Positions 55,801-63,465 of a stretch of 64,000 bases of DNA are shown piece by piece; within the stretch, counting starts at the first letter, position 1; each line of letters starts with the position of its first letter. This stretch comes from Marinifilum breve (GTDB taxonomy: Bacteria; Bacteroidota; Bacteroidia; Bacteroidales; Marinifilaceae). The notes under the pieces are model-generated. The model saw only the letters and a list, made by a program, of their open reading frames with translations. It searched no databases and was not told where the DNA came from. The position numbers and the translations under genes are program-made. Where the stretch lies: the NCBI RefSeq assembly GCF_003202155.1, contig NZ_QFLI01000011.1, positions 62,001 to 126,000 of the forward strand. Reading direction: 5' to 3'.

Positions 55801-55811
55801 CACCTCTCTCA

Positions 55812-56846
55812 ATGGACAAAAAACAAACTTCTATTCTAATATTATATACCGGAGGTACTATCGGTATGGTAAACGATCCAGAAACTGGTTCTTTAATTCC
55901 ATTTGATTTTGATCATATCCTAAAACAAGTTCCAGAATTAAAAGAATTCGGATATGAACTTACTTCCATTGCCTTTGATCCATTAATCGATTCTTCAAAT
56001 TTAAATCCAGAAGTTTGGGTGAAAATTGCAGAACTGATTAAGGAGAATTACAACAACTATGACGGATTTGTTGTTCTTCACGGCACAGATACAATGTCTT
56101 TTACTGCATCTGCTTTAAGTTTTATGCTTGATAATTTGCAAAAACCAGTAATATTAACTGGCTCTCAATTACCGATTGGAACCTTAAGAACAGATGGGAA
56201 AGAAAATCTAATAACAGCTATCGAAATTGCTGCTGCATACAAAAATGGACAAGCAATGGTACCTGAGGTTTGTATTGTTTTCGAAAATCAATTATTCAGA
56301 GGAAACCGAACCACAAAACACAATGCAGAACATTTTAACGCATTCTACTCTTACAATTACCCTGATTTGGCAAAAATTGGAATCAATATCAATTACAATT
56401 ATTCCGCAATACATTATCCAAGTCATCCAAAACAACTTGAAATTAGCACTGAGTTTGATACTAATATTGCAATTTTAAAAATCTTCCCAGGAATCAACAA
56501 ACAGGTAATCGATTCCATTTTAAATATCGAAGGATTAAAAGGAGTAGTAATGGAAACTTATGGTGCAGGCAATGCCCCAACCGATAAATGGTTTATCGAT
56601 TCCATAAAGGAAGCAATCAGCAGAGGAATTGTTGTATACAACATTACACAATGTGCAGCTGGAAGTGTTGAAATGGGCCTTTATGAGACAAGTTTAGAAC
56701 TACTTAACGCAGGAGTAGTAAGCGGACACGACATCACCACTGAGGCTGCAATTAGCAAACTGATGTTCATCTTAGGTAAAAAGCTAGACATGCAACAAAC
56801 CAAATTGCTTTTAAATAAATCTCTAAAGGGCGAATTAAGCCAATAG
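55812..56846 (+). CDS. ansA: Type I L-asparaginase
   Basis: 344-residue cytoplasmic asparaginase that yields aspartate and ammonia. The catalytic Thr is in YTGGTIGMV (about 11-19); the second active-site block VVLHGTDTMSFTASALSF and the SQLPIGTLRTDGKENL stretch are intact. Type I is judged by length and the absence of a signal peptide. Confidence 0.95.
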   Translation: MDKKQTSILILYTGGTIGMVNDPETGSLIPFDFDHILKQVPELKEFGYELTSIAFDPLIDSSNLNPEVWVKIAELIKENYNNYDGFVVLHGTDTMSFTASALSFMLDNLQKPVILTGSQLPIGTLRTDGKENLITAIEIAAAYKNGQAMVPEVCIVFENQLFRGNRTTKHNAEHFNAFYSYNYPDLAKIGININYNYSAIHYPSHPKQLEISTEFDTNIAILKIFPGINKQVIDSILNIEGLKGVVMETYGAGNAPTDKWFIDSIKEAISRGIVVYNITQCAAGSVEMGLYETSLELLNAGVVSGHDITTEAAISKLMFILGKKLDMQQTKLLLNKSLKGELSQ

Positions 56847-56989
56847 AATATTTGTTTTTCACATTTTTTTTGTAATTTGGTGCACTGTTTAAAGCTTTCT
56901 ATATTACATAAATACCTAATCAAAGGTTGTTGAAAGCATTAAAAACAGAATAGTTTTAAAGAATAATACACAAACAACTAAGGAATTAG

Positions 56990-57020
56990 TTGTTTATAAG
57001 ATCGCAATCGTTTAATTTTG
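56990..57020 (+). promoter_or_regulatory. Promoter of the ExbB/ExbD operon
   Basis: TTG at 56990-56992, 20 bases, then TAATTTTG at 57013-57020 (TAnnTTTG). Start codon 40 bases downstream. Confidence 0.7.
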
Positions 57021-57060
57021 TAAAAAATAATTTCGTTAATTAAAATTTGAAAAACAGACT

Positions 57061-57870
57061 ATGAAAAAGTTATTTGCATTTATAGCAGTTATCGGGATGC
57101 TAAGCTTAGGAGCATCATCTTACGCAGTTGCTCAGGATGAGACAGCAGAAGCTGTAGACACAACTCAGGTTGCAGAAGAAACTACTGTTGAAGAGCCTGC
57201 AGCTCCAGTTATGGAGGAAGAAGCTATCGAAAGCACATCTTTCCACAAAGTTGTTAAGAAGCAATTCATCCAAGGTGGTGCAATGTTTATGAGCTTCGTA
57301 TTGCTAGCTCTTATCTTAGGTCTTGCTTTGTCTATTGAAAGAATTATTTATTTGAACCTTTCAACTACAAACACTAAGAAATTAATTGCTAACCTTGAAG
57401 ATGCATTAAACAACGGTGGAGTTGAAGCTGCTAAAGAAGTATGTAGAAATACTCGTGGTCCTATCGCAAGCATTTTCTACCAAGGTCTTGACCGTGTAGA
57501 TGAAGGTATTGAAGTAGTAGAAAAATCAGTTGTTTCTTACGGATCTGTTCAAATGGGTCTATTGGAAAAAGGTCTTTCTTGGATTGGTTTGATGATCGGT
57601 TTGGCTCCTATGTTAGGATTTATGGGTACTGTAATCGGTATGATCGACGCTTTCGACTCAATTCAGTCTATGGGTACTATTTCTCCAGCAGCTGTAGCAG
57701 GTGGTATTAAAATCGCTTTGATTACAACTGTATCTGGTTTGATCGTAGCAATGATTCTTCAAGTATTCTACAACTACTGTACTGCTAAAGTTGACAGTAT
57801 TGTAAACAACATGGAAGATGCTTCTATCTCTCTTCTAGATATCCTTGTAAAATACAACATGAAAAAATAA
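57061..57870 (+). CDS. exbB: MotA/TolQ/ExbB proton channel family protein
   Basis: 269-residue inner membrane protein that uses the proton gradient to power outer membrane transport with ExbD and TonB. An exported-looking N-terminus (about 1-24) and an acidic, alanine-rich stretch (about 25-60) precede the first long helix (about 76-96). The family core LGFMGTVIGMIDAFDSIQ (about 188-205) and IALITTVSGLIVAMILQ (about 217-233) are clear. The acidic N-terminal extension is common in Bacteroidota ExbB. Confidence 0.93.
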   Translation: MKKLFAFIAVIGMLSLGASSYAVAQDETAEAVDTTQVAEETTVEEPAAPVMEEEAIESTSFHKVVKKQFIQGGAMFMSFVLLALILGLALSIERIIYLNLSTTNTKKLIANLEDALNNGGVEAAKEVCRNTRGPIASIFYQGLDRVDEGIEVVEKSVVSYGSVQMGLLEKGLSWIGLMIGLAPMLGFMGTVIGMIDAFDSIQSMGTISPAAVAGGIKIALITTVSGLIVAMILQVFYNYCTAKVDSIVNNMEDASISLLDILVKYNMKK

Positions 57871-57879
57871 TTATAGACT

Positions 57880-58329
57880 ATGTCAAATACATTGAGTAAA
57901 TATTTAAATATTCTTACCTATGTAATGATTGGTCTTACAGCTGTTTTTGTGATCATGTTTTACTTAGGTGGAGAAATCCCAAATCAAGCACACACAACTC
58001 CAGTTTACACTGATCTTTTGATCAACTGGGCTAAAGTATTGTTTTTTGCATCTGCTGCATTAGCGATTCTTTTCCCAATCATTCAGATCGTTGTTAACCC
58101 AAAAGGAGCACTTAAAGGTTTGATGGGATTAGTAGTACTTGGATTAGTAATCCTTGTATCATATAGTATGTCAGATGCTACTTTGTTAAACCTTCCAGGT
58201 TACACAGGTACTGACAACAACCCTGCTTCACTTCAATTTGCTGATACAGTACTTTACACTATGTACATCTTAGGTATAGGAACTGTAGCTTCAATTGTAG
58301 TTACTGAAATTATTAGAAGATTACGTTAA
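57880..58329 (+). CDS. Four-helix membrane protein in ExbB/ExbD operon
   Basis: 149-residue hydrophobic protein, helices about 12-32, 48-68, 75-95 and 122-142. No known domain. Its position between exbB (9 bases upstream) and exbD suggests a part of the energy-transducing complex, as often seen in Bacteroidota. Confidence 0.75.
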   Translation: MSNTLSKYLNILTYVMIGLTAVFVIMFYLGGEIPNQAHTTPVYTDLLINWAKVLFFASAALAILFPIIQIVVNPKGALKGLMGLVVLGLVILVSYSMSDATLLNLPGYTGTDNNPASLQFADTVLYTMYILGIGTVASIVVTEIIRRLR

Positions 58330-58373
58330 GAATATGATCCGAATTTAAGGATTCGGATCGCAATACCTTTATT

Positions 58374-58952
58374 ATAGCAAGAAAAACACCAGAGATTAAC
58401 TCAAGTTCGATGGCCGATATTGCATTCTTGTTGCTGATTTTCTTCTTGGTATCGACTACGATGGATGTGGACACTGGTATCTATAAAAAGTTACCTCCTA
58501 TTCCAGAAGATCAAACCAATGATGAAGAAATTAAGGTAAAAAAACGTAATGTTTTAGCGATATTGGTGAACCGTAACGATGAGTTGTTGGTGAATGGAGA
58601 ACTTTTAGACATTTCACAATTGCGTGAAAAAACCAAAGAGTTTATCTTGAATCCAAACAATAGTGAAGACCTTCCTGAAAAACATGTTAAAACTGTTCCA
58701 TATTTTGGAGATGTTATGGTTTCGAAAGGATTGGTTTCATTACAGAACGACCGCGGTACGAGTTACGAAATGTATATTAGAGTACAGGATGAGCTGGCAA
58801 TTGCTGCACGTGAATTAAAAGACGAAAAAGCAATGTCGAAATGGGGGAAAGTTTACAGCGAGTTGGATAAAGAACAACAAGATGCTGTGAAGAAATATGT
58901 CCCAATGGCAATATCCGAGGCTGAACCTAAAAACGTAGGAGGGAAAAGATAA
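58374..58952 (+). CDS. exbD: ExbD/TolR biopolymer transport protein, unusual start
   Basis: Inner membrane, periplasm-exposed partner of ExbB. The first ATG is at 58410 (MADIAFLLLIFFLVSTT), but the same frame continues upstream through residues ARKTPEINSSS, the cytoplasmic N-terminus expected for this family, up to ATA at 58374 and ATT at 58371, with no ATG, GTG or TTG. I extend the gene to 58374 on that evidence; start at an ATA/ATT codon or a sequencing or mutational change is implied. The single helix (residues about 17-32 of the longer form) carries the catalytic Asp in SMADIAF. The C-terminal domain is normal. Confidence 0.8.
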   Translation: MARKTPEINSSSMADIAFLLLIFFLVSTTMDVDTGIYKKLPPIPEDQTNDEEIKVKKRNVLAILVNRNDELLVNGELLDISQLREKTKEFILNPNNSEDLPEKHVKTVPYFGDVMVSKGLVSLQNDRGTSYEMYIRVQDELAIAARELKDEKAMSKWGKVYSELDKEQQDAVKKYVPMAISEAEPKNVGGKR

Positions 58953-59425
58953 TGTCAAAATTTAGAAAAGGCGGAGGTAAAGAAACTCCGGAAATTTCAA
59001 CAGCGTCACTTCCTGATATCGTATTCATGCTTCTTTTCTTCTTTATGGTATCAACTACCATGCGCGATGTAGAATTGAATGTAAGCTATGTACAGCCACA
59101 AGCTAAGGAATTGACAAAGCTTGAAAAAAAGGATTTGGTAAGTAACATCCATGTTGGTGTTCCTTTGAGAAAATACCAAAAAACTTTTGGTACTGAATCA
59201 AGAATCCAATTAAATGACAAGTTTGCAACTGTTGATGATATTCAAGCTTTCATTGCTTCTGAAAGAGAAGCTAGAAAAGAAGAATTACGTAACAAGTTGA
59301 CAACATCTCTAAAAGTTGACAGATACACTAAAATGGGTATCATTGTTGACATCAAACAAGAGTTAAGAAAAGCAAGTGCTTTGAAACTGAACTACTCAGC
59401 TCTTCAAGGTGCTGAAGGAAACTAA
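58952..59425 (+). CDS. exbD: ExbD/TolR biopolymer transport protein, second copy
   Basis: 157-residue second ExbD with a regular N-terminus (MSKFRKGGGKETPEISTASL), the helix with the key Asp (LPDIVFMLLFFFMVSTT) and a short periplasmic domain. It overlaps the first exbD stop by one base. Two ExbD genes in a row after ExbB is the usual Bacteroidota arrangement. Confidence 0.93.
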   Translation: MSKFRKGGGKETPEISTASLPDIVFMLLFFFMVSTTMRDVELNVSYVQPQAKELTKLEKKDLVSNIHVGVPLRKYQKTFGTESRIQLNDKFATVDDIQAFIASEREARKEELRNKLTTSLKVDRYTKMGIIVDIKQELRKASALKLNYSALQGAEGN

Positions 59426-59447
59426 ACGTTTTCGCGCTTAAAATATA

Positions 59448-59476
59448 AAAGGAGTCCATTAGGGCTCCTTTTTTTT
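59448..59476 (+). terminator. Terminator of the ExbB/ExbD operon
   Basis: Stem AAAGGAGTCC / GGGCTCCTTT (one G-T pair) with a 4-base loop, then T-run. Confidence 0.88.
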
Positions 59477-59490
59477 GTACAATGAATTGT

Positions 59491-59521
59491 ATAAAAAAAG
59501 CTTGGAAGTATTTCCAAGCTT
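59491..59521 (-). terminator. Second hairpin with T-run on the minus strand
   Basis: Perfect stem AAGCTTGGAA (59498-59507) with TTCCAAGCTT (59512-59521), 4-base loop, followed on the minus strand by seven T. It blocks transcription coming from the right, that is from the GG-leader peptide gene, towards exbD. Confidence 0.75.
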
Positions 59522-59714
59522 TGTGACCCGTACAGGATTCACTTATTTTTTTTATTTTATTCATTTTCAGTTTTGTAAGTTATCGTGTGGTAAGTTTTTG
59601 GGAAGTGTTAATGTAAAATATTGACCTTCTATCTGATTGAAACACAACCACAACACGACAAAACTAATACAAATACACGACAATAACAATACAAAAGAAT
59701 AAGTTTGAATCCAT

Positions 59715-59740
59715 AAAAAAAGTCCGACAAACGTCGGACC
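59715..59740 (-). terminator. Terminator of the GG-leader peptide gene
   Basis: Minus-strand stem GTCCGAC, loop GTTT, GTCGGAC, followed by seven T (A-tract 59715-59721). It lies 8 bases past the stop codon of the small peptide gene, which supports that gene as a real transcript. Confidence 0.85.
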
Positions 59741-59747
59741 TTCTTAT

Positions 59748-59891
59748 CTATTGCCAAATGATAACATCACCATCGTTTCCATCGTTATTATCACTAGTCG
59801 CGGCTTTATCTGTTTCGTTAACTCCACCTTTGACATTAGACATTTCGTTCTGCTCTAAAGCACATTGTTCAAACAAGTTTAAATTTTTCAT
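59748..59891 (-). CDS. Double-glycine leader peptide, natural-product-precursor-like
   Basis: 47-residue peptide: the leader MKNLNLFEQCALEQNEMSNV is followed by KGG (residues 21-23) and then the core, VNETDKAATSDNN, GNDG and DVIIWQ. The leader (hydrophobic start, LEQNEMSNVKGG end) is like the GG-leader peptides of Bacteroidota natural-product precursors, which are cut after the Gly-Gly. The core is acidic with Asp/Asn/Thr/Ser and a C-terminal Trp-Gln; Cys10 lies in the leader and none in the core. It is transcribed away from the CHAT gene, whose start is 60 bases off, and is closed by its own terminator. No radical SAM enzyme or transporter is visible in the window. Family assignment is by eye. 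Confidence 0.78.
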   Translation of the reverse strand: MKNLNLFEQCALEQNEMSNVKGGVNETDKAATSDNNDGNDGDVIIWQ

Positions 59892-59951
59892 AACTTTAAA
59901 TGTTTTTTGATTACTTAAGCATTATTGCTTATTCTTCGTAAAATTAAAATA

Positions 59952-62069
59952 ATGAGATTACTAGTAACAGTTCTTCTTACTTTTTATATTTCTATTAGTT
60001 ACGGTCAAGTTGATAGTTTAATGCAAGTTGGAAGAGAATTTGCAATGAAACGTGACTTTAATAATGCAACGCTATATTTTAAAAAAGCTTATTCCATTTC
60101 TACATCAAATGAGAATAAAGGGAAAACAATGAACAATATTGGTTTGCTTCATTACTTACAAAAGGATTATCTATCAGCAATCAAGTACTATGATATTGCT
60201 TTAAAGCATTACCAGCAGGACAAAAACAAGGAAGCTGCTTCCCAAACATTAATAAATATGGGGGGTTCTTATAGGTTGTTAAATAGAACATGTAAAGCAT
60301 TGGAATGCTACCAGAAAAGTTTCGAACAATCAAAATCGAGCCAAACTAAAGTATCAGCATTAAATAATATTGGAAGGTTATCTTTTACTACTGGAGATTA
60401 TACTGAAGGGATTACTTATTTCAAAAAGTTAGCTGAAGGAGATCTTAAGATTTATCAAATCTATCAGAACTTAGCCAGGTTATATGCCAATATTAATGAT
60501 ATTGAATCTGCAGTTGAGAATTACCAAAAGGCTTTAAACATACATGAAAATCAGTATTCACCTGTTGCGATTGATTTGAATAAAGAAATTGCCGATTTGT
60601 ATTATTCAAGAAATAATAAAGAATTGGCTATTAAATATTACAACACAGCAATTCATTCCTATGAAAGATTGCGTGATCTGTACTTAATAGATCAAACCAA
60701 ATTAAATTCTTCAGTAATGGTTAGGGATATTTATACTTCTGCCATTGAATGTGCTGCTAAGATCTCTAATCAAGATCTTGCTAATTATTATTTGGAACAA
60801 CTGAAAGCTCCTGTTTTGTCGTTTAAGATTAGAGAAAACTTATTGCCGGATTCGGTAAAAGTGGAGTTGAAAGAATTAGATCACAAGATTAACCAGGCAT
60901 TAAAAAATGAACTCGAAGATTTAGATAAGTTGGTAACCGAAAAGGGGAAATTACTGCAGCAGTTTCCTGTTCCTGGACAAAGAAACTACAAGGAAGTGCT
61001 GGAGGTTCTTCCAGAAGATATGGCAGTATTGAATTATTCATATTCCGATTCGTTATTGGTTCGCACTATTTCCACCGGTACAAATACACAAATAGATTTA
61101 ACCAGGATAAATGAACATTTTCAGAATAGAATAAATGACTTTTATTTGAATGCTTCCGATAGATCTAAGGATTCATTCAATGATTACAATAGCTTTTTTA
61201 AGGCATCGAAATATCTTTATTCAATACTTGTTCCGGAAATATCTCAGAATATTAAAAGAGTTTTAATCATTCCATATGGGAAATTATACCAGGTGCCATT
61301 TACTTGTTTGACAAATTCGGATCCATCGATGGATTGGGCAAGTTTCTCAGATACAAAATACTTGATAGAAAAGTATGCAATATCTTATTCATCATCCTTA
61401 TCTACGATTCAAAGCTCAAAATATGGCAGTAGATCTGCAATTGCATTTATACCTGAATATTCGGATAAGAAACAATTAAAGTTTGCTGAGAACGAGTTTA
61501 AAGCACTTGACAAGTATTTTAATGCTGAAGTATTGCAAGATGAAGATGCAAGTAAAGAGAACTTCTTCAGGGAGCTTCCGGAACATGATATCATATCTGT
61601 TATTGGCCATGGTTTAACAGGTAAAATCCTTTTACAGAATGATACTATCCATAGTGAAGATCTTTATCAGCTTAATCTTGATAATTCTCTAACAGTATTA
61701 TCTGCTTGTGAAAGTAATACTGGAAGTATAAAGATGAACGAAGGTTATATGAGTATGGCTAGAAAGTTTATTGAAGCCGGATCCAGTTCGGTTATTGCTT
61801 CACTCTGGAGAGTAAATGACAAGGTTACTTCCGAAATAATGAGCGATTTCTATTGGTATTACTCAGAAGGTAATGCCAAAGATCAAGCTCTTCAGAAAGC
61901 TATGAGAAATCATTTGAATAATGCAGACAGCGAATTAAGAGCTCCAGTTTTTTGGAGTGGTTTAACTTTACTGGGGAATCCTGAAGCTCTTCCGGAATCA
62001 AGGAGCCAATATCTTTGGTTGTTTCTTCTTCTTTTGCTGATTCCTTTTGCTAAGTATCTCAAGAGATAA
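59952..62069 (+). CDS. TPR-CHAT protein (caspase-like protease), membrane anchored
   Basis: 705-residue protein. An N-terminal signal peptide (about 1-18) suggests export. Tetratricopeptide repeats cover about 25-230 (NNIGLLHYLQKDYLSAIKYY and others), a helical connector 240-360, and the C-terminal CHAT domain (about 400-680) has the catalytic pair His553 (VIGHGLTG) and Cys586 (LSACESNTG), so it looks active. A final hydrophobic segment (about 685-700, YLWLFLLLLLIPF) anchors it. I use the ATG at 59952; a start at 59925 adds nine residues before the signal peptide. CHAT proteases are often activated by a partner; the small GG-leader peptide gene lies head-to-head 60 bases away. Confidence 0.9.
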   Translation: MRLLVTVLLTFYISISYGQVDSLMQVGREFAMKRDFNNATLYFKKAYSISTSNENKGKTMNNIGLLHYLQKDYLSAIKYYDIALKHYQQDKNKEAASQTLINMGGSYRLLNRTCKALECYQKSFEQSKSSQTKVSALNNIGRLSFTTGDYTEGITYFKKLAEGDLKIYQIYQNLARLYANINDIESAVENYQKALNIHENQYSPVAIDLNKEIADLYYSRNNKELAIKYYNTAIHSYERLRDLYLIDQTKLNSSVMVRDIYTSAIECAAKISNQDLANYYLEQLKAPVLSFKIRENLLPDSVKVELKELDHKINQALKNELEDLDKLVTEKGKLLQQFPVPGQRNYKEVLEVLPEDMAVLNYSYSDSLLVRTISTGTNTQIDLTRINEHFQNRINDFYLNASDRSKDSFNDYNSFFKASKYLYSILVPEISQNIKRVLIIPYGKLYQVPFTCLTNSDPSMDWASFSDTKYLIEKYAISYSSSLSTIQSSKYGSRSAIAFIPEYSDKKQLKFAENEFKALDKYFNAEVLQDEDASKENFFRELPEHDIISVIGHGLTGKILLQNDTIHSEDLYQLNLDNSLTVLSACESNTGSIKMNEGYMSMARKFIEAGSSSVIASLWRVNDKVTSEIMSDFYWYYSEGNAKDQALQKAMRNHLNNADSELRAPVFWSGLTLLGNPEALPESRSQYLWLFLLLLLIPFAKYLKR

Positions 62070-62507
62070 ATTGGCAAAATCGCCTCCTTCCATAATGATT
62101 CGCCCAAAGTGCTGCATTATAACATCATCTTCGGCATTGGTTTTTAGGAGGCAAAGACCTTTGTACCATTGTGCTTTTGATGAGTAAATCTTTTTATCCT
62201 GGTATATCTCATCGAGTTTTTGAATTGCATCATGATAATGTTCATCTTTTATCAATTGCATTGCTCGAACCATAGCACCTATCTCATCATCTCCGGCCCG
62301 ATCGTTATAATGCAAATCGGCAAAGTACTCCTTAAAAAGAGCTTCGTTTGTATAGTCTCCTTTAGGGTAAAGAAGATAAGTAGTAACTGCCATTAATATT
62401 AATAAAGCAGTAAATAAGAGGTATTTAAAATTAAACTGGAAAGTGAAAAATACTTCGCCTCCAGTAATTTTAACGTTGTTTACATTCATAAGGTGATTAA
62501 TCTTCAA
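61998..62507 (-). CDS. Single-pass membrane protein with TPR-like domain
   Basis: 169-residue protein. A short cytosolic N-terminus, one membrane helix (about 28-47), then a soluble helical part (MVRAMQLIKDEHYHDAIQKL, YKGLCLLKTN) resembling one or two TPR units. The lysine-rich tail and stop lie on the opposite strand of the last 72 bases of the CHAT gene, so the two genes overlap tail to tail. Start could be at 62507 or 62489. A role next to the CHAT protease is inferred from position only. Confidence 0.65.
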   Translation of the reverse strand: MKINHLMNVNNVKITGGEVFFTFQFNFKYLLFTALLILMAVTTYLLYPKGDYTNEALFKEYFADLHYNDRAGDDEIGAMVRAMQLIKDEHYHDAIQKLDEIYQDKKIYSSKAQWYKGLCLLKTNAEDDVIMQHFGRIIMEGGDFANLSLEILSKRNQQKKKKQPKILAP

Positions 62508-62622
62508 GTATTTTGTACGTACATCTGTTAATTCCTGATTTTCGTAAAAAGTAACCCTAAATTAACACTGTTTTGTAACACACTAGAGGGTCAGTTTGAT
62601 AGCTGTAATACGTAAATAACAG

Positions 62623-62657
62623 TAATAAAAAAAAGGAGAAGCTTTCACTTCTCCTTT
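62623..62657 (-). terminator. Terminator of the XRE regulator gene
   Basis: Minus-strand stem AAAGGAGAAG / CTTCTCCTTT (62632-62657) with a 6-base loop, followed by a long T-run. Confidence 0.88.
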
Positions 62658-62675
62658 CAAATATGCTTGTGAGGC

Positions 62676-63116
62676 TTATTTGTCTAGTAATTTTTCTATC
62701 ATTTTATCTTTTTGCTCGATGGTCTTCTTTAGTAAGTCGATTTCCATATCTTTTAATTCCACCATCTTTTTCAGTGATGAATCCTCAGCTGGGGCTTGCT
62801 TACCAATTACGTTTCCTTTACCTCCATATTGCCCAACATTATCGGCAAAAATGGTTTGTCCATCGTGGATAACAATGTCTTTACCTTCGGGTTCATTCAT
62901 CTCTCCTTCCCCGGTAATTAACCAGCGTGCATTTAGATCCTTATAAATATGGATCATAGTAAACAGATGACGCTCTGGTATTTTCTCATTGCAATTGATC
63001 CAATTTGAAACCTGTTGCTTTGATTTTACACTTATATCCTTTTTGAATTGTTCCTGAGAAATTTCTTTGTTTTCCAGAAACAACTTAACACGTTTATTTA
63101 CAGCTTTATCAAACAT
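62676..63116 (-). CDS. XRE-family (phage-repressor-like) regulator
   Basis: 146-residue DNA-binding protein with an N-terminal helix-turn-helix (about 1-65; ISQEQFKKDISVKSKQQVSNWI) like that of phage CI repressors in Bacteroidota, a linker, and a C-terminal coiled-coil (about 113-145, LKKMVELKDMEIDLLKKTIE) for oligomerisation. No peptidase domain. It is transcribed away from two small plus-strand genes across an operator-like region. Confidence 0.85.
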   Translation of the reverse strand: MFDKAVNKRVKLFLENKEISQEQFKKDISVKSKQQVSNWINCNEKIPERHLFTMIHIYKDLNARWLITGEGEMNEPEGKDIVIHDGQTIFADNVGQYGGKGNVIGKQAPAEDSSLKKMVELKDMEIDLLKKTIEQKDKMIEKLLDK

Positions 63117-63141
63117 AGAATAATTCTAAATAGTGCATTTT

Positions 63142-63180
63142 ACTATACCTTCAGTTGTTGGTATAGTGTTTTTACTATAC
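63142..63180. promoter_or_regulatory. Operator-like ACTATACC dyad plus half-site
   Basis: ACTATACC (63142-63149), a 10-base gap and GGTATAGT (63160-63167) form a perfect dyad; a further half-site ACTATAC lies at 63174-63180. It sits between the divergent XRE repressor and the HTH gene, the usual place for a phage-type operator. Confidence 0.7.
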
Positions 63181-63244
63181 TTTTACACTACAATTACAAT
63201 ACAATATTACTACAACCGCAATACAAAAACAATACAGTAAAGTG

Positions 63245-63451
63245 ATGAAAGAAGAAAAGTTAAGAAAATTAAAAGACAAGTTACCTCGAGGACACAGAGA
63301 AGAGATTACAAAAAGAACAGGTTTTACTCTTTCCTATGTTGATGCAGTTTTTGGAGGTAGAAGATTTAACCAGAAAATTATTGATGCTGCTTTTGAGATT
63401 TTAAAGGAAGAAAAAGAGAAAGAAGCTGATCAAAATGCATTGTTGAACTAA
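63245..63451 (+). CDS. Small HTH-like regulator
   Basis: 68-residue protein; the middle part REEITKRTGFTLSYVDAVFGGRRF resembles a helix-turn-helix. I use ATG at 63245, one codon after a GTG (63242). First gene of the unit facing right, likely the Cro-like early partner of the XRE repressor. Confidence 0.65.
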   Translation: MKEEKLRKLKDKLPRGHREEITKRTGFTLSYVDAVFGGRRFNQKIIDAAFEILKEEKEKEADQNALLN

Positions 63452-63465
63452 GAGTAATTCTAGTT

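Noticed and set aside
59352-59564. 70-residue minus-strand open reading frame
   Set aside because: It crosses two terminators and the 3' end of exbD.
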